This document shows positions 16,407 through 24,209 of a stretch of DNA of 27,691 nt, piece by piece. How positions within the stretch are numbered: position 1 is the stretch's first letter; every line of letters begins with the position of its first letter. The stretch covers positions 1 through 27,691 of the forward strand of contig JAZRXH010000166.1 of the NCBI GenBank assembly GCA_045600125.1. Reading direction: 5' to 3'. This DNA comes from SIG622 sp045600125 (GTDB lineage: Bacteria; Bacillota; Clostridia; Oscillospirales; CAG-382). The notes under the pieces are model-generated. The model did not search any database and was not told the DNA's origin. It saw nothing but the letters and a program-made list of their open reading frames with translations. The translations under genes were made by a program, and so were the position numbers.

Positions 16407-17324
16407 ATGGAGAGGGAAGACCCGAAAAGCAAATCCATTGCGCACTTCCATCTGCCGGGGCTGTTTGAATTTACCGGGCTGTACCGTCTTTTCCTGCCTC
16501 TTTTCTTCGGGCACCGGGAGTATTTTTACCCATGGTGCGACATCGCCTCGGTCTACGGCGCTCCGGCGGACTGCGTATGGGGCGGCGGCAGAGCGGGCTT
16601 CGGGGAGGACGATCCCGGCGAGGTCCTTTCGCTGATGCATCGGTACGGCATCTCCTCCCGCCTGACCTTCAGCAATTCGCTCCTTAATGAGGAGCATCTT
16701 TCCGACCGGAAATGCAATGCGCTCTGTGAACTCTTTTCAAGGAGCGGGGAGAGGAACGGCGTGATCGTGCATTCCGAGCTTCTGACCCGGTATCTGCGGG
16801 AAAAATATCCGTCTTTGGTTCTTGTTTCCTCCACCACCAAGGTCCTGACCGACTTCGGGGAGTTTACCTCCGAGCTCGACCGGGAGGAGTTTTCCTGCGT
16901 CGTCCCGGATTTCCGTCTGAACAAGGCGTTCGACCGTCTTTCGGCGCTGCGTCCGGCGCAGAAGGACAAAGTTGAGTTCCTGTGCAACGAGTGCTGCTTC
17001 GTCGGCTGCCGCGAAAGGCGTGCCTGCTACGAAAACGTGAGCCGGCGGATCCTCGGGGAGGACTGTCCGGAGCACGTCTGCGCCTCGCCCTTCGCCGCCG
17101 AGGGCTACCGTTTTTCAAGGGCGATGGAAAGCCCCGCCTTCATCGGCACGGCGGACATCACGGACGTTTACCTTCCCATGGGCTTCTCCAACTTCAAGCT
17201 GGAGGGCAGGGGGCTCGGCAGCGCCGTCGTCCTCGAATTCCTCCTCTACTATCTCACAAAGCCCGAGTACCGCCTCCGGGTGCGGGAGGAGATCTACCTC
17301 GACAGTATGCTGGATCTCTTCTGA
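16407..17324 (+). CDS. U32-like Cys-rich protein, function unknown
   Basis: ATG 16407 is chosen because it follows AAAGGAGG by 10 nt; the longer frame from 16290 would overlap the MATE gene. The 305-residue product has the layout of the peptidase-U32/UbiU-UbiV type family. A TIM-barrel-like order of strands is suggested, with a VIVHSELLTRYL strand-helix, a YPSLVLVSST strand, the Cys cluster CNECCFVGCRERRACYE at about 193-209 and a late FKLEGRG near 263. In UbiU/UbiV-type proteins, similarly placed cysteines hold a 4Fe-4S cluster. The cluster here (C-x2-C-C-x3-C plus nearby Cys) could do the same, but that is inference. It is shorter than typical U32 proteins of about 400 residues. It is probably read through from the MATE gene. 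Confidence 0.6.
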   Translation: MEREDPKSKSIAHFHLPGLFEFTGLYRLFLPLFFGHREYFYPWCDIASVYGAPADCVWGGGRAGFGEDDPGEVLSLMHRYGISSRLTFSNSLLNEEHLSDRKCNALCELFSRSGERNGVIVHSELLTRYLREKYPSLVLVSSTTKVLTDFGEFTSELDREEFSCVVPDFRLNKAFDRLSALRPAQKDKVEFLCNECCFVGCRERRACYENVSRRILGEDCPEHVCASPFAAEGYRFSRAMESPAFIGTADITDVYLPMGFSNFKLEGRGLGSAVVLEFLLYYLTKPEYRLRVREEIYLDSMLDLF

Positions 17325-17343
17325 TACATTTATGTACATTTAT

Positions 17344-17394
17344 GGGGGCTGCTCGCCCCCAAACCCCGTCGCCCGCCTTTTGCGGGGAGCCCCC
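17344..17394 (+). repeat. Dispersed GC-rich repeat (REP-like), copy near the U32-like gene
   Basis: GGGGGC (17344-17349) pairs with GCCCCC (17355-17360), followed by AAACCCCGTCGCCCGCC and a further AGCCCCC. Its reverse complement shares the order (AAAGGCGG, CGAxGGGTTTGGGG, CGAGCAGCCCC) with the copies at 25203-25311 and 25480-25552. Relative to the gene upstream, this copy and those have the same orientation: 3' of the coding region. It may serve as terminator or mRNA 3'-end stabiliser. Confidence 0.65.
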
Positions 17395-17451
17395 GAAGGC
17401 AAGCAGGGAAGAATTTTTCAAAATCCACTATAAATGTTCAAAAATAGGGCT

Positions 17452-17463
17452 TATAATTATAAT
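17452..17463 (+). promoter_or_regulatory. Candidate -10 region for PEP carboxykinase
   Basis: Two TATAAT hexamers abut at 17452-17457 and 17458-17463, about 160 nt before the ATG. TTCAAA at 17437 is the only nearby -35-like box and gives a 15-nt spacer. If used, the mRNA has a leader of about 150 nt, in which I see no recognised riboswitch. Confidence 0.35.
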
Positions 17464-17620
17464 GGTTTAGGATTTGGAACGAAATGCGGACGGTCTTGCG
17501 GAAACAACGCCCGGAGCGGTTTTCTGACCGCCTTCGGCAAAGCTCTGCATCGCCTGCGCTTTTTCCGAAAACGAATACCGGACCCCACAAAACGTAATTT
17601 TTTGAAAGGAAGATACAAGC

Positions 17621-19411
17621 ATGACAAACAACAAGGTTATCCTTAACTGGATAGACGAAATGGCAGCCATGACCTGCCCCGATAACATCGTCTGGATCGA
17701 CGGCAGCGAAGAACAGGCAGAAGCCCTCAGAGCCGAGGCATGCAAGACCGGCGAAATGATCAAGCTCAACGAGGACAAGCTCCCCAACTGCTACCTCCAC
17801 AGAACCGCCGTCAACGACGTTGCCCGTGTGGAAGGCAGAACCTTCATCTGCACCTCCAAGAAGGAAGACGCAGGCGCCACCAACAACTGGATGGATCCCG
17901 CCGAATGCTATGAAAAGCTCAGGAAGCTCTACAGAGGCTCCATGAAGGGACGCACCATGTATGTCATTCCTTACTCCATGGGCGTCGTAGGCTCCGACTT
18001 TGCCAAGTACGGCATCGAGCTCACCGACTCCATCTACGTCGTTCTCAATATGCTCATCATGACGAGAGCCGGAAATTCCGTTCTTGAAGCTCTCGGCGAC
18101 AGCGCCGACTTCATCAAGGGTCTCCACTCCAAGGCTCAGCTCGACGAAGAGAACCGTTACATCGTACACTTCCCCGAGGACAACACCATCTGGTCTGTCA
18201 ACTCCGGCTACGGCGGAAACGTGCTTCTCGGCAAGAAGTGCTTTGCTCTCCGTATCGCCTCCTACCTCGGCAAGCACGAGGGCTGGTTCGCAGAGCACAT
18301 GCTCATCCTCGGCGTTGAATTCCCGAACGGTGAGATCAAGTACGTATCCGCAGCCTTCCCGTCTGCCTGCGGCAAGACCAACCTCGCCATGCTCATTCCG
18401 CCCGAAATCTACAAGAAGAAGGGCTATAAGGTTTGGTGCGTAGGCGACGATATCGCATGGATCCGTGTCGGCAAGGACGGCAGACTCTGGGCAGTCAATC
18501 CCGAGAACGGCTTCTTCGGCGTAGCTCCCGGCACCAACGAAAAGTCCAACCCCAACGCACTGCATACCACGATGCGCGACACCATCTTCACGAACGTTGT
18601 ACACAACCTCGACGACAACACCGTTTGGTGGGAAGGTCTCGACGAGAATCCCCCCAAGAACGCCATCGACTGGAGAGGCAACAAGTGGGATTACACCAAG
18701 TACGACAAGAAGGACAAGCTCGGCACCGCCGGCGCACATCCGAACTCCCGCTTCACCGCTTCCGCCAAGAACTGCCCCTGCGTATCCTCTGAGTTTGACA
18801 GCCTCACCGGCGTTCCGCTCTCTGCGATTGTATTCGGCGGCAGACGTGCCAAGACCGCTCCCCTCGTATATCAGTCGAGAGACTGGCAGCACGGTACCTT
18901 CGTCGGCTCCATCATGGCGTCCGAGACCACGGCGGCTGCTACCGGTGCCATCGGCGTCGTAAGACGTGACCCCATGGCGATGAGACCCTTCTGCGGCTAC
19001 AACATGGGCGACTACTTCGCACACTGGCTCGAAATGGGCAAGAAAATCCCCAACGCTCCCAAGATCTTCCACGTCAACTGGTTCAGAACCGACGACGAAG
19101 GCAACTTCATCTGGCCCGGCTTCGGTGATAACCTCAGAGTCCTTGACTGGATCCTCGCAAGATGCGAAGGCAAGGTGGACGCCGTTGAAACGCCCATCGG
19201 TTACGTTCCGAAGGCAGAGGACATCAACATCGAAGGTCTCGATATCTCCCTCGATACCATCAAGGAGCTCCTCAAGGTAGACAACGCTTCCTGGCTCGAG
19301 GATATCGCCAATATCAAGGAATATTACAACTCCATTGATTCCATCGGCGGCAGAATGCCGAAGGAACTCTGGGCTGAGCTTGCAAAGCTCGAGGAAAACC
19401 TCAAGAAATAA
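17621..19411 (+). CDS. pckG: Phosphoenolpyruvate carboxykinase (GTP)
   Basis: This 596-residue protein matches GTP-dependent PEP carboxykinase (EC 4.1.1.32), which interconverts oxaloacetate + GTP with PEP + CO2 + GDP in the cytoplasm. Visible landmarks are the P-loop FPSACGKTNLAML near residue 246 with its reactive Cys, the metal-binding CVGDDIAW near 274, and GGRRAKTAPLVYQ. Further C-terminal are the SIMASETTAAATGAIGVVRR stretch and CGYNMGDYFAHW. A GAAAGGAAG ribosome site precedes ATG 17621. Codon use (AAG for Lys, CTC for Leu, AAC for Asn) is unlike the neighbours and fits a highly expressed gene. In fermentative anaerobes the enzyme often runs toward oxaloacetate for succinate/propionate or ATP-yielding metabolism; direction here is not shown by sequence. 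It is monocistronic, closed by a perfect terminator. Confidence 0.97.
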   Translation: MTNNKVILNWIDEMAAMTCPDNIVWIDGSEEQAEALRAEACKTGEMIKLNEDKLPNCYLHRTAVNDVARVEGRTFICTSKKEDAGATNNWMDPAECYEKLRKLYRGSMKGRTMYVIPYSMGVVGSDFAKYGIELTDSIYVVLNMLIMTRAGNSVLEALGDSADFIKGLHSKAQLDEENRYIVHFPEDNTIWSVNSGYGGNVLLGKKCFALRIASYLGKHEGWFAEHMLILGVEFPNGEIKYVSAAFPSACGKTNLAMLIPPEIYKKKGYKVWCVGDDIAWIRVGKDGRLWAVNPENGFFGVAPGTNEKSNPNALHTTMRDTIFTNVVHNLDDNTVWWEGLDENPPKNAIDWRGNKWDYTKYDKKDKLGTAGAHPNSRFTASAKNCPCVSSEFDSLTGVPLSAIVFGGRRAKTAPLVYQSRDWQHGTFVGSIMASETTAAATGAIGVVRRDPMAMRPFCGYNMGDYFAHWLEMGKKIPNAPKIFHVNWFRTDDEGNFIWPGFGDNLRVLDWILARCEGKVDAVETPIGYVPKAEDINIEGLDISLDTIKELLKVDNASWLEDIANIKEYYNSIDSIGGRMPKELWAELAKLEENLKK

Positions 19412-19418
19412 GTCATTC

Positions 19419-19451
19419 GTATGCAGGGGCATCGCCCCTGCATACTTTTTT
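19419..19451 (+). terminator. Intrinsic terminator of pckG
   Basis: A perfect 12-bp stem, GTATGCAGGGGC (19419-19430) with GCCCCTGCATAC (19434-19445) around a 3-nt loop, is followed directly by six T. It starts 7 bp after the stop codon. Confidence 0.95.
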
Positions 19452-19635
19452 GGCATGGCGCACTTAATAAGTACGGCAAGCGGCCGGCTTTCTCGAATGC
19501 GGGAGCGTATTATCTTCGGCTCACGCCGTTCGTGCAGCAAGGCGATTGTGACACCCCCGGCGTAAACCGAAACAAATCGGAAGGAGCAAGCCCCCTACGG
19601 TCTGCCGCTTATTTAACGAAAGCAAAAAAACAAAA

Positions 19636-19745
19636 CTCCGCCGAGGTCGTGTCTTGACCTCAGCGGAGATTTATTTTCGGAAGGCTGCACTTAGCAAGTG
19701 CGTAGAAAACAAAATCCGCCAAGGTCGTGTCTTAACCTCAGCGGA
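19636..19745 (-). repeat. Duplicated terminator hairpins (78-bp offset)
   Basis: CTCCGCCGAGGTC (19636-19648) pairs with GACCTCAGCGGAG (19656-19668) with one mismatch. A second copy runs 19715-19745 with two to three base changes. Both share the loop GTGTCTT and the preceding AAAACAAAA. On the minus strand each stem is followed by TTTTGTTTT, the form of an intrinsic terminator. They sit downstream of the ferredoxin gene and of the 19772-19831 element on the minus strand. Confidence 0.7.
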
Positions 19746-19771
19746 TGGTGTTTCTGAAAGCTTGCTGCTGA

Positions 19772-19831
19772 GTTTGACCGCTTGAACATATGGCGGTCAA
19801 ACGGGATCACACTCGGGTACCTGTGCCCCCG
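19772..19831 (-). ncRNA. Candidate structured-RNA element, copy 1
   Basis: On the minus strand a flank containing CCGAGTGT and CCCG leads into a perfect 10-bp stem, GTTTGACCGC with GCGGTCAAAC, around the 11-nt loop CATATGTTCAA. A second copy at 25011-25069 on the plus strand has the same layout and nearly the same loop, but three stem base pairs are changed on both sides so that pairing is kept. Terminator-like hairpins follow downstream. Whether this is a functional RNA, a DNA-level mobile repeat or something else is not known. Confidence 0.45.
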
Positions 19832-19900
19832 ATTTTATTTGAGGTGAGGTCTCGATTTGCCCGCGGGGGCACACCGCTGCCCGCGGGGGCATCCCCGCAA

Positions 19901-19935
19901 AAATTACCGCCCTGCGGAGAACCGCAGGACGGTAA
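19901..19935 (-). terminator. Intrinsic terminator of the ferredoxin gene
   Basis: TTACCGCCCTGCGG (19904-19917) pairs with CCGCAGGACGGTAA (19922-19935) with one mismatch and the loop AGAA. On the minus strand it is followed by TTTTTG. It lies 37 bp past the ferredoxin stop. Confidence 0.85.
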
Positions 19936-19971
19936 CTTTCATTCATGCATGAAACGGTAGGAGCCGCCGGA

Positions 19972-20142
19972 TTATTCAGCTACGGGAGCCTCAACGGGGC
20001 AGGTCTCGGCGCAGGTGCCGCACTCTACACATTCGTCAGCGTTGATAACGTACTTGCCGTCAACCTCAGAGATACACTCAGTGGGGCAACCGTCAGCACA
20101 CGCACCGCAGCCGATGCACTTATCAGTAATCTTGTATGCCAT
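19972..20142 (-). CDS. 2[4Fe-4S] ferredoxin
   Basis: ATG 20142 is preceded by GGAGGTG. The longer frame from 20277 starts upstream of the promoter. The 56-residue protein has two clostridial-type cluster motifs, C9-x2-C12-x2-C15-x3-C19-P and C38-x2-C41-x2-C44-x3-C48-P, each supplying ligands for both clusters in the usual crossed pattern. It is a low-potential cytoplasmic electron carrier for enzymes such as pyruvate:ferredoxin oxidoreductase or hydrogenase. It is a single gene with its own promoter and terminator, so the neighbours do not point to a dedicated partner. Confidence 0.95.
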   Translation of the reverse strand: MAYKITDKCIGCGACADGCPTECISEVDGKYVINADECVECGTCAETCPVEAPVAE

Positions 20143-20170
20143 GATACACACCTCCATTCGATTTGACATC

Positions 20171-20199
20171 ATTATAGCACACAATTTTGCGTTTGAAAA
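20171..20199 (-). promoter_or_regulatory. Promoter of the ferredoxin gene
   Basis: On the minus strand TTTTCA (20199-20194) and a perfect TATAAT (20176-20171) are 17 nt apart. Transcription would start about 20-25 nt before the ATG, just upstream of GGAGG. Confidence 0.75.
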
Positions 20200-20359
20200 G
20201 GGGTAAATATAAATTTTTATCGCAAATTCACGGCAAATCGGGTCATTTTTCGGCAAAATTTCCCCCAAATCTGCCAAAATTCATTATGCGTTCACGAAAT
20301 AGGTGTAACATGGCAGGTGAAAAAAGAAAAGAATCACCCCAATAAAGGAGTGGATCGCC

Positions 20360-20611
20360 ATGAAAAAATCAAAAATAATCGCAGCTCTTCTCGCCATTCT
20401 CATCTGCACCGCACTTCTCTGCGGCTGTGTCCGGCAGAAGCCGGAGGACGGTGCGGACTTTTCCGAGCACTCCGAGCTCGGCATCGAGAAAAAAGAACGC
20501 AAAACAAGCACCTCGGACTCCTCGGATCTCCTTCTCCCGGACAGTCCCGAAGGGCAGGACGAAGCGAAAAACGCAGACGCTCCGGACGCTTCCTCACAGG
20601 CGAAGAAATGA
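20360..20611 (+). CDS. Small lipoprotein, function unknown
   Basis: ATG 20360 follows AAAGGAG by 9 nt. The 83-residue product has a basic start (MKKSK), a hydrophobic core and a lipobox L20-C21-G22-C23, so it should be lipid-anchored at Cys23. The mature part is short, hydrophilic and rich in Asp, Glu, Ser and Lys (KKERKTSTSDSSD) without predicted fold or motif. This resembles the small spacer-type lipoproteins common in Clostridia. HflX starts 127 bp downstream on the same strand and may be read from the same transcript; no terminator is visible between them. Confidence 0.8.
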   Translation: MKKSKIIAALLAILICTALLCGCVRQKPEDGADFSEHSELGIEKKERKTSTSDSSDLLLPDSPEGQDEAKNADAPDASSQAKK

Positions 20612-20738
20612 CGCCGTGCCGCTTCCTGCCTTTCCGGGCTTTTACGAATAACGCCGCCGATGTTCCGCTTTGCAGGGATCCTGAGGAGCGGGACAGGGCT
20701 TTTTGCAAACTGCGATACGATACGAAAGGAAGCCAAAT

Positions 20739-22085
20739 ATGCCACAGAATACAGAACTTTTCGGAAAAAGCGGAAGTGCCGAAAGCGCCGTTTCGGTCCT
20801 TCTGATGACGATTTTCCCCGACGCCGAAGGGGAAGCAGCGGCGATGTCGAGCCTTGCGGAGCTTCAGCTGCTGTGTGAAACGGCGCTGGAGGGAGACTGC
20901 GAAAAGGCGGACTTTTTCCTTCTGACCCAGATGCGTCCTCACCCGGAAGCGGCGACCTGCCTCGGAAAGGGAAAGCTGGAGGAAGCAGCCTTGCTTTGCC
21001 GGGATCACGATATCCGCCTTGCGGTGATGGACGACGAGCTGTCGCCGTCCCAGATCCGGAATATGGAGAACATTCTCTCGCAGGGCGGCAGAGACGTCCG
21101 TGTCATCGACCGGACAATGCTGATCCTGGATATTTTCGCCCGGCACGCCGTCACCGGCGAGGGAAAGCTGCAGGTGGAGATCGCACAGCTCCGATACACC
21201 GCTCCCCGCCTTACCGGACGGGGCGCCGAGCTTTCCCGTCAGGGCGGCACCAGCGGAGCCATCGGCGCCAGAGGTCCCGGTGAAACAAAGCTCGAGACCG
21301 ACCGCCGACACATCCACCGCCGGATCGAGGCTCTTGAGGAGCGCATCCGTGAAATGGACGCCACCCGCTCGACCAAGCGCAAGAGCCGGAGCGGCAGCGG
21401 CATTTGCAGCGTCGCCATTGCGGGCTATACGAATGCGGGCAAGTCCACGCTGTTGAACCACCTTACCGGGGCGGGGATCCTTGCCGAGAACAAGCTGTTT
21501 GCTACCCTCGACCCGACCACGAGAAAACTGACGCTTCCCTCCGGGCGAGAGGTGCTTCTGACCGACACCGTCGGCTTCATCGACCGGCTTCCCCACAAGC
21601 TGGTGGAAGCGTTCAAGTCCACGCTGGACGAGGTGAAGTACGCCGATATCATCCTGCTCGTCGCCGACGCTTCCGATCCCGAATGCGAGAAGAAGACGGC
21701 GGTGACGGAGGAACTGATAAACGATCTCGGGGCGGGCGGTACGCCGAGGATCCTCTGCTTCAACAAGTGTGACGGGATGGATATTTTGCCTCTTGGCGGG
21801 GACGCCGAAAGACTTGCCGAAAGGAATGCGGTCTGCATTTCCGCCGCCACCGGCAAAGGCGTCGACGCTCTTCTCGGACTTCTGGAAAAGACGGTGAACA
21901 GCCTCAAAAAGGAAGTGACCTTCCTGTTCCCCTTCAGCGAGCAGGCAGCCGTGAACGTGCTGTTCCGCAAGGCTACCGTCCTTTCGACCGACTATACCGA
22001 TGACGGCACCCTCGTTACGGCGCTGTGCGATGAGGAGCTTACGGGAAGGTATGAAGAATACATAGTAAAACCTGATAATCTGTGA
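20739..22085 (+). CDS. hflX: Ribosome-associated GTPase HflX
   Basis: ATG 20739 follows GAAAGGAAG; the longer frame from 20703 lacks a ribosome site. The 448-residue protein has the HflX N-terminal region, including HPEAATCLGKGK, which is typical of the family's nucleotide-binding N-domain. A GGTSGAIGARGPGETKLETD linker with a coiled segment follows, then the GTPase domain. Its motifs are G1 GYTNAGKST near 229, FATLDPTTR near 250, G3 DTVGFI near 275, G4 NKCD near 342 and a G5-like SAATG. HflX binds the 50S subunit and splits stalled or hibernating ribosomes after stress. It lies downstream of the small lipoprotein gene, and no dedicated promoter was recognised. Confidence 0.95.
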   Translation: MPQNTELFGKSGSAESAVSVLLMTIFPDAEGEAAAMSSLAELQLLCETALEGDCEKADFFLLTQMRPHPEAATCLGKGKLEEAALLCRDHDIRLAVMDDELSPSQIRNMENILSQGGRDVRVIDRTMLILDIFARHAVTGEGKLQVEIAQLRYTAPRLTGRGAELSRQGGTSGAIGARGPGETKLETDRRHIHRRIEALEERIREMDATRSTKRKSRSGSGICSVAIAGYTNAGKSTLLNHLTGAGILAENKLFATLDPTTRKLTLPSGREVLLTDTVGFIDRLPHKLVEAFKSTLDEVKYADIILLVADASDPECEKKTAVTEELINDLGAGGTPRILCFNKCDGMDILPLGGDAERLAERNAVCISAATGKGVDALLGLLEKTVNSLKKEVTFLFPFSEQAAVNVLFRKATVLSTDYTDDGTLVTALCDEELTGRYEEYIVKPDNL

Positions 22086-22102
22086 ATCTGTACGGAACTG
22101 TA

Positions 22103-22130
22103 TTGCAAATTGTGAAATTTGTTGTATAAT
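22103..22130 (+). promoter_or_regulatory. Promoter of the SLH protein gene
   Basis: TTGCAA (22103-22108) and a perfect TATAAT (22125-22130) are 16 nt apart. The start would be near 22137, which rules out the upstream in-frame ATG and supports ATG 22167. Confidence 0.75.
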
Positions 22131-22166
22131 TACCGTATGATATTGAAAACATCGGAGGCTTTTCTC

Positions 22167-24065
22167 ATGAGTGATTCAATGATGAAGCGGATCGTTCGCT
22201 TCGTTGCAGCCGCACTTGCAATTTGTGAAATAAACGTGACGGCTCTTGCCGATAGCGGAATGTCTCACTTTACCAAAAGCAAGAAGTACAGCGCCGGTCC
22301 GTTTGATGACATAAGCAGTTACGACTGGTATTATGAAAGTGTGCGGGAAGCCTATGAGCTCGGGCTTGTTAACGGGACAAGCAAAAGCACTTTTAACCCA
22401 AATGGCAATGTCAGCGTTGCCGAGGCCATTGTACTGGCCTGCAGAATACACAGCATTTACAACGGTGATAATTATGAGTTTCCAAAGAGTAATCCATGGT
22501 ATTTGTCCTATGTGATTTACGCTGTATCGAATGGCCTTATCGATCCAAACCAGTTTTCCGACTACGATTTACCGATCAACAGAGCAAACTTCTCAACCTT
22601 GATGGCAAAGACACTTCCTTCTTATGAATTTGAAGAAATAAATGAAGTGGACACATTGCCGGACGTCAAGGAGAATAATGATTGGTTTGGTCCATCGACT
22701 TTTCTTCTTTACCGTGCGGGAATACTGACCGGAAACGACAAAAAAGGGACGTTCAACCCGCAAAGCAATATTGAACGCTGCGAAATAGCCGCCATTGTGA
22801 CACGCATGGCAGTTAAAGAAAATCGGAAATCGATGCGTCTTGAAGGACAGTGTGACCACACGTGGGATAACGGCAGGATCACCACAGAAGCTACCTGCAA
22901 CCGGCTCGGCGAAAAGACCTATACCTGTACTTCCTGCGGGAAGACGAGAACGGAAAATGTCGATATGACAGACCATCGCTATAATGCCGACAGTGTCTGC
23001 ATCTGGTGCGGAAAATTCCTGCCTATAAGAGCGGAATCGATTTCTGTTTCAAAAAATGAGATGGTATTGGCTCTCGGCAACACCAAAACACTGACCGCCG
23101 AAGTAATGCCCAAAAATGCCACGAGTAAAATCTACTGGGAATCCAGTAATGAAGAGGTCGCCACCGTAAGCGACGGCAGAATAACCGGGATCGGGTACGG
23201 AGTCGCCGTCATCACGGCAAAAGCCGGCAGCGCTGTAGCAAAGTGTGAAGTCAAGGTCAACGAAACCGGACTCGAGGAATCGCACTCCGTTCAGGAAAGC
23301 AGCACAGATGCTTCAACGTTGACGGTAACTCCCGATTCCCTTACTCTCGGGGCAGGCAGTTCTTCTAAACTTTCTGTTACGGGATACGGCTGGCGGAAGG
23401 ACGATCTGCGCTATACTTCTTCAAAGCCGTCTGTTGCCACCGTTAACAGCAACGGTATGGTATATGCCGAGAAAGATGGTCGTGCAACGATCACTGTTAC
23501 CGATAATTCTACCGGGCAGACGGTTACCTGCTCTGTCCGTGTGGTCGGCACACAAAGCGAAAGCTCTTCCGGCAGCGGGTATTCCGGCAGCGGGTACTCC
23601 GGTACTTCTTCCGGTACTTCTTCCGGTACCTCTTCCGGCATCAGCAAAAGTGACGATAAAAAGTTTTCATTTACTGATGCACAAGATTTCAATAAATACG
23701 CCGCTGCAGCCACAGACGCTTGTAACGATGCAATGGATGAAACCGCAACCGCAATGGCATATTATTATGATCCCAAAATGGCTTCTGTGTATGCAACCTT
23801 TGCCAAAAATTATGCGTCAACAGCAAAAAGTAATATGAATAAAGTGATAAGGCTTTTGGAAAGCAAAGTTGAAATAAAATGTACAGACGGCAGCACTGCG
23901 TTGGACAAAGCAAGAGAAGCCTTGGCTGCTATTAACGATGTCCTTGATTATGATATCGAAAATGGCAATATTCGCGATTTTCCGCAATTTTGCACAACGG
24001 CATCTATTAAATCACTTGCAGTACTAAAATTATCCGTTGACTTAATAGAGGCTTTCACTGTTTGA
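22167..24065 (+). CDS. S-layer-homology surface protein with two BIG2 domains
   Basis: ATG 22167 follows CGGAGG by 8 nt. The 632-residue protein starts with a signal peptide (MSDSMMKRIVRFVAAALAI). Three SLH repeats follow at about residues 46-98, 110-155 and 165-220. Their signatures are WYYESVREAYELGLVNG, a weaker middle repeat, and a third with AGILTGNDKKGTFNPQ. SLH domains bind pyruvylated secondary wall polymer and so attach the protein to the cell wall. Residues about 228-287 carry Cys pairs (CTSCGK, CIWCGK). Two BIG2 Ig-like domains lie at about 289-370 and 385-460, a Ser/Gly/Tyr linker at about 461-495 and a helical C-terminal region at 498-632 with no recognised fold. Base composition is clearly more AT-rich than in the genes to the left. 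A strong terminator follows. Confidence 0.92.
   Translation: MSDSMMKRIVRFVAAALAICEINVTALADSGMSHFTKSKKYSAGPFDDISSYDWYYESVREAYELGLVNGTSKSTFNPNGNVSVAEAIVLACRIHSIYNGDNYEFPKSNPWYLSYVIYAVSNGLIDPNQFSDYDLPINRANFSTLMAKTLPSYEFEEINEVDTLPDVKENNDWFGPSTFLLYRAGILTGNDKKGTFNPQSNIERCEIAAIVTRMAVKENRKSMRLEGQCDHTWDNGRITTEATCNRLGEKTYTCTSCGKTRTENVDMTDHRYNADSVCIWCGKFLPIRAESISVSKNEMVLALGNTKTLTAEVMPKNATSKIYWESSNEEVATVSDGRITGIGYGVAVITAKAGSAVAKCEVKVNETGLEESHSVQESSTDASTLTVTPDSLTLGAGSSSKLSVTGYGWRKDDLRYTSSKPSVATVNSNGMVYAEKDGRATITVTDNSTGQTVTCSVRVVGTQSESSSGSGYSGSGYSGTSSGTSSGTSSGISKSDDKKFSFTDAQDFNKYAAAATDACNDAMDETATAMAYYYDPKMASVYATFAKNYASTAKSNMNKVIRLLESKVEIKCTDGSTALDKAREALAAINDVLDYDIENGNIRDFPQFCTTASIKSLAVLKLSVDLIEAFTV
23565..23641 (+). 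repeat. In-frame short tandem repeats encoding a Ser/Gly linker
   Basis: A 15-nt unit encoding GSGYS occurs twice, followed by a 12-nt unit (TCCGGTACTTCT-like) encoding SGTS three times. All units are multiples of three, so copy-number change would lengthen or shorten the linker without breaking the frame. Confidence 0.8.
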
Positions 24066-24076
24066 TTTTTATTTGC

Positions 24077-24110
24077 GGAGCGGCAGACAACTGCCGCTCC
24101 TGCTTTTTCT
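24077..24110 (+). terminator. Intrinsic terminator of the SLH protein gene
   Basis: GGAGCGGCAG (24077-24086) pairs perfectly with CTGCCGCTCC (24091-24100) around ACAA, followed by TGCTTTTTCTGCTTTT. It lies 12 bp after the stop. Confidence 0.9.
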
Positions 24111-24170
24111 GCTTTTGACAAACGTGATCACACTCCTTCGAGGGTACAGTCCGTTTTATCGTACACATCG

Positions 24171-24181
24171 TATGCTAAAAT
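24171..24181 (+). promoter_or_regulatory. Candidate extended -10 for the small Ada-like gene
   Basis: TAAAAT at 24176-24181 is preceded by TGC, an extended -10 arrangement, with only a weak TTTTAT about 16 nt upstream. If correct, the ATG at 24180 falls inside the promoter, which supports translation from GTG 24210. Confidence 0.4.
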
Positions 24182-24209
24182 GGTCATACAGAGAAAGAAG
24201 GTGTCATTC

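Larger units (their letters stand above)
19452..19900. other. Repeat- and hairpin-rich intergenic region between pckG and ferredoxin
   Basis: No credible gene is seen. From left to right the region holds a GC-rich stretch of unknown nature (19452-19620), two duplicated terminator-like hairpins (19636-19745), a 10-bp hairpin with an 11-nt loop (19772-19802) and a conserved flank (19803-19831). At the right end the 11-mer CCGCGGGGGCA occurs twice, at 19861 and 19881. Taken together, the minus strand reads as a possible small transcript ending at the paired terminators. Confidence 0.6.

Noticed and set aside
14945..16438. 497-codon minus-strand frame
   Set aside because: It is antisense to the MATE transporter, is rich in charged residues and has no ribosome site or homology-like motif.
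17464..17620. Riboswitch in the pckG leader
   Set aside because: The leader is long enough, but I could not recognise any known aptamer consensus or a terminator/antiterminator pair.
17438..19540. 700-codon minus-strand frame
   Set aside because: It is antisense to pckG, an unmistakable enzyme with full motifs, and arises from that gene's strong codon bias.
24111..24150. TTGACA near 24115 as the promoter of the Ada-like gene
   Set aside because: No -10-like box lies 16-18 nt downstream; the extended -10 at 24171-24181 fits better.
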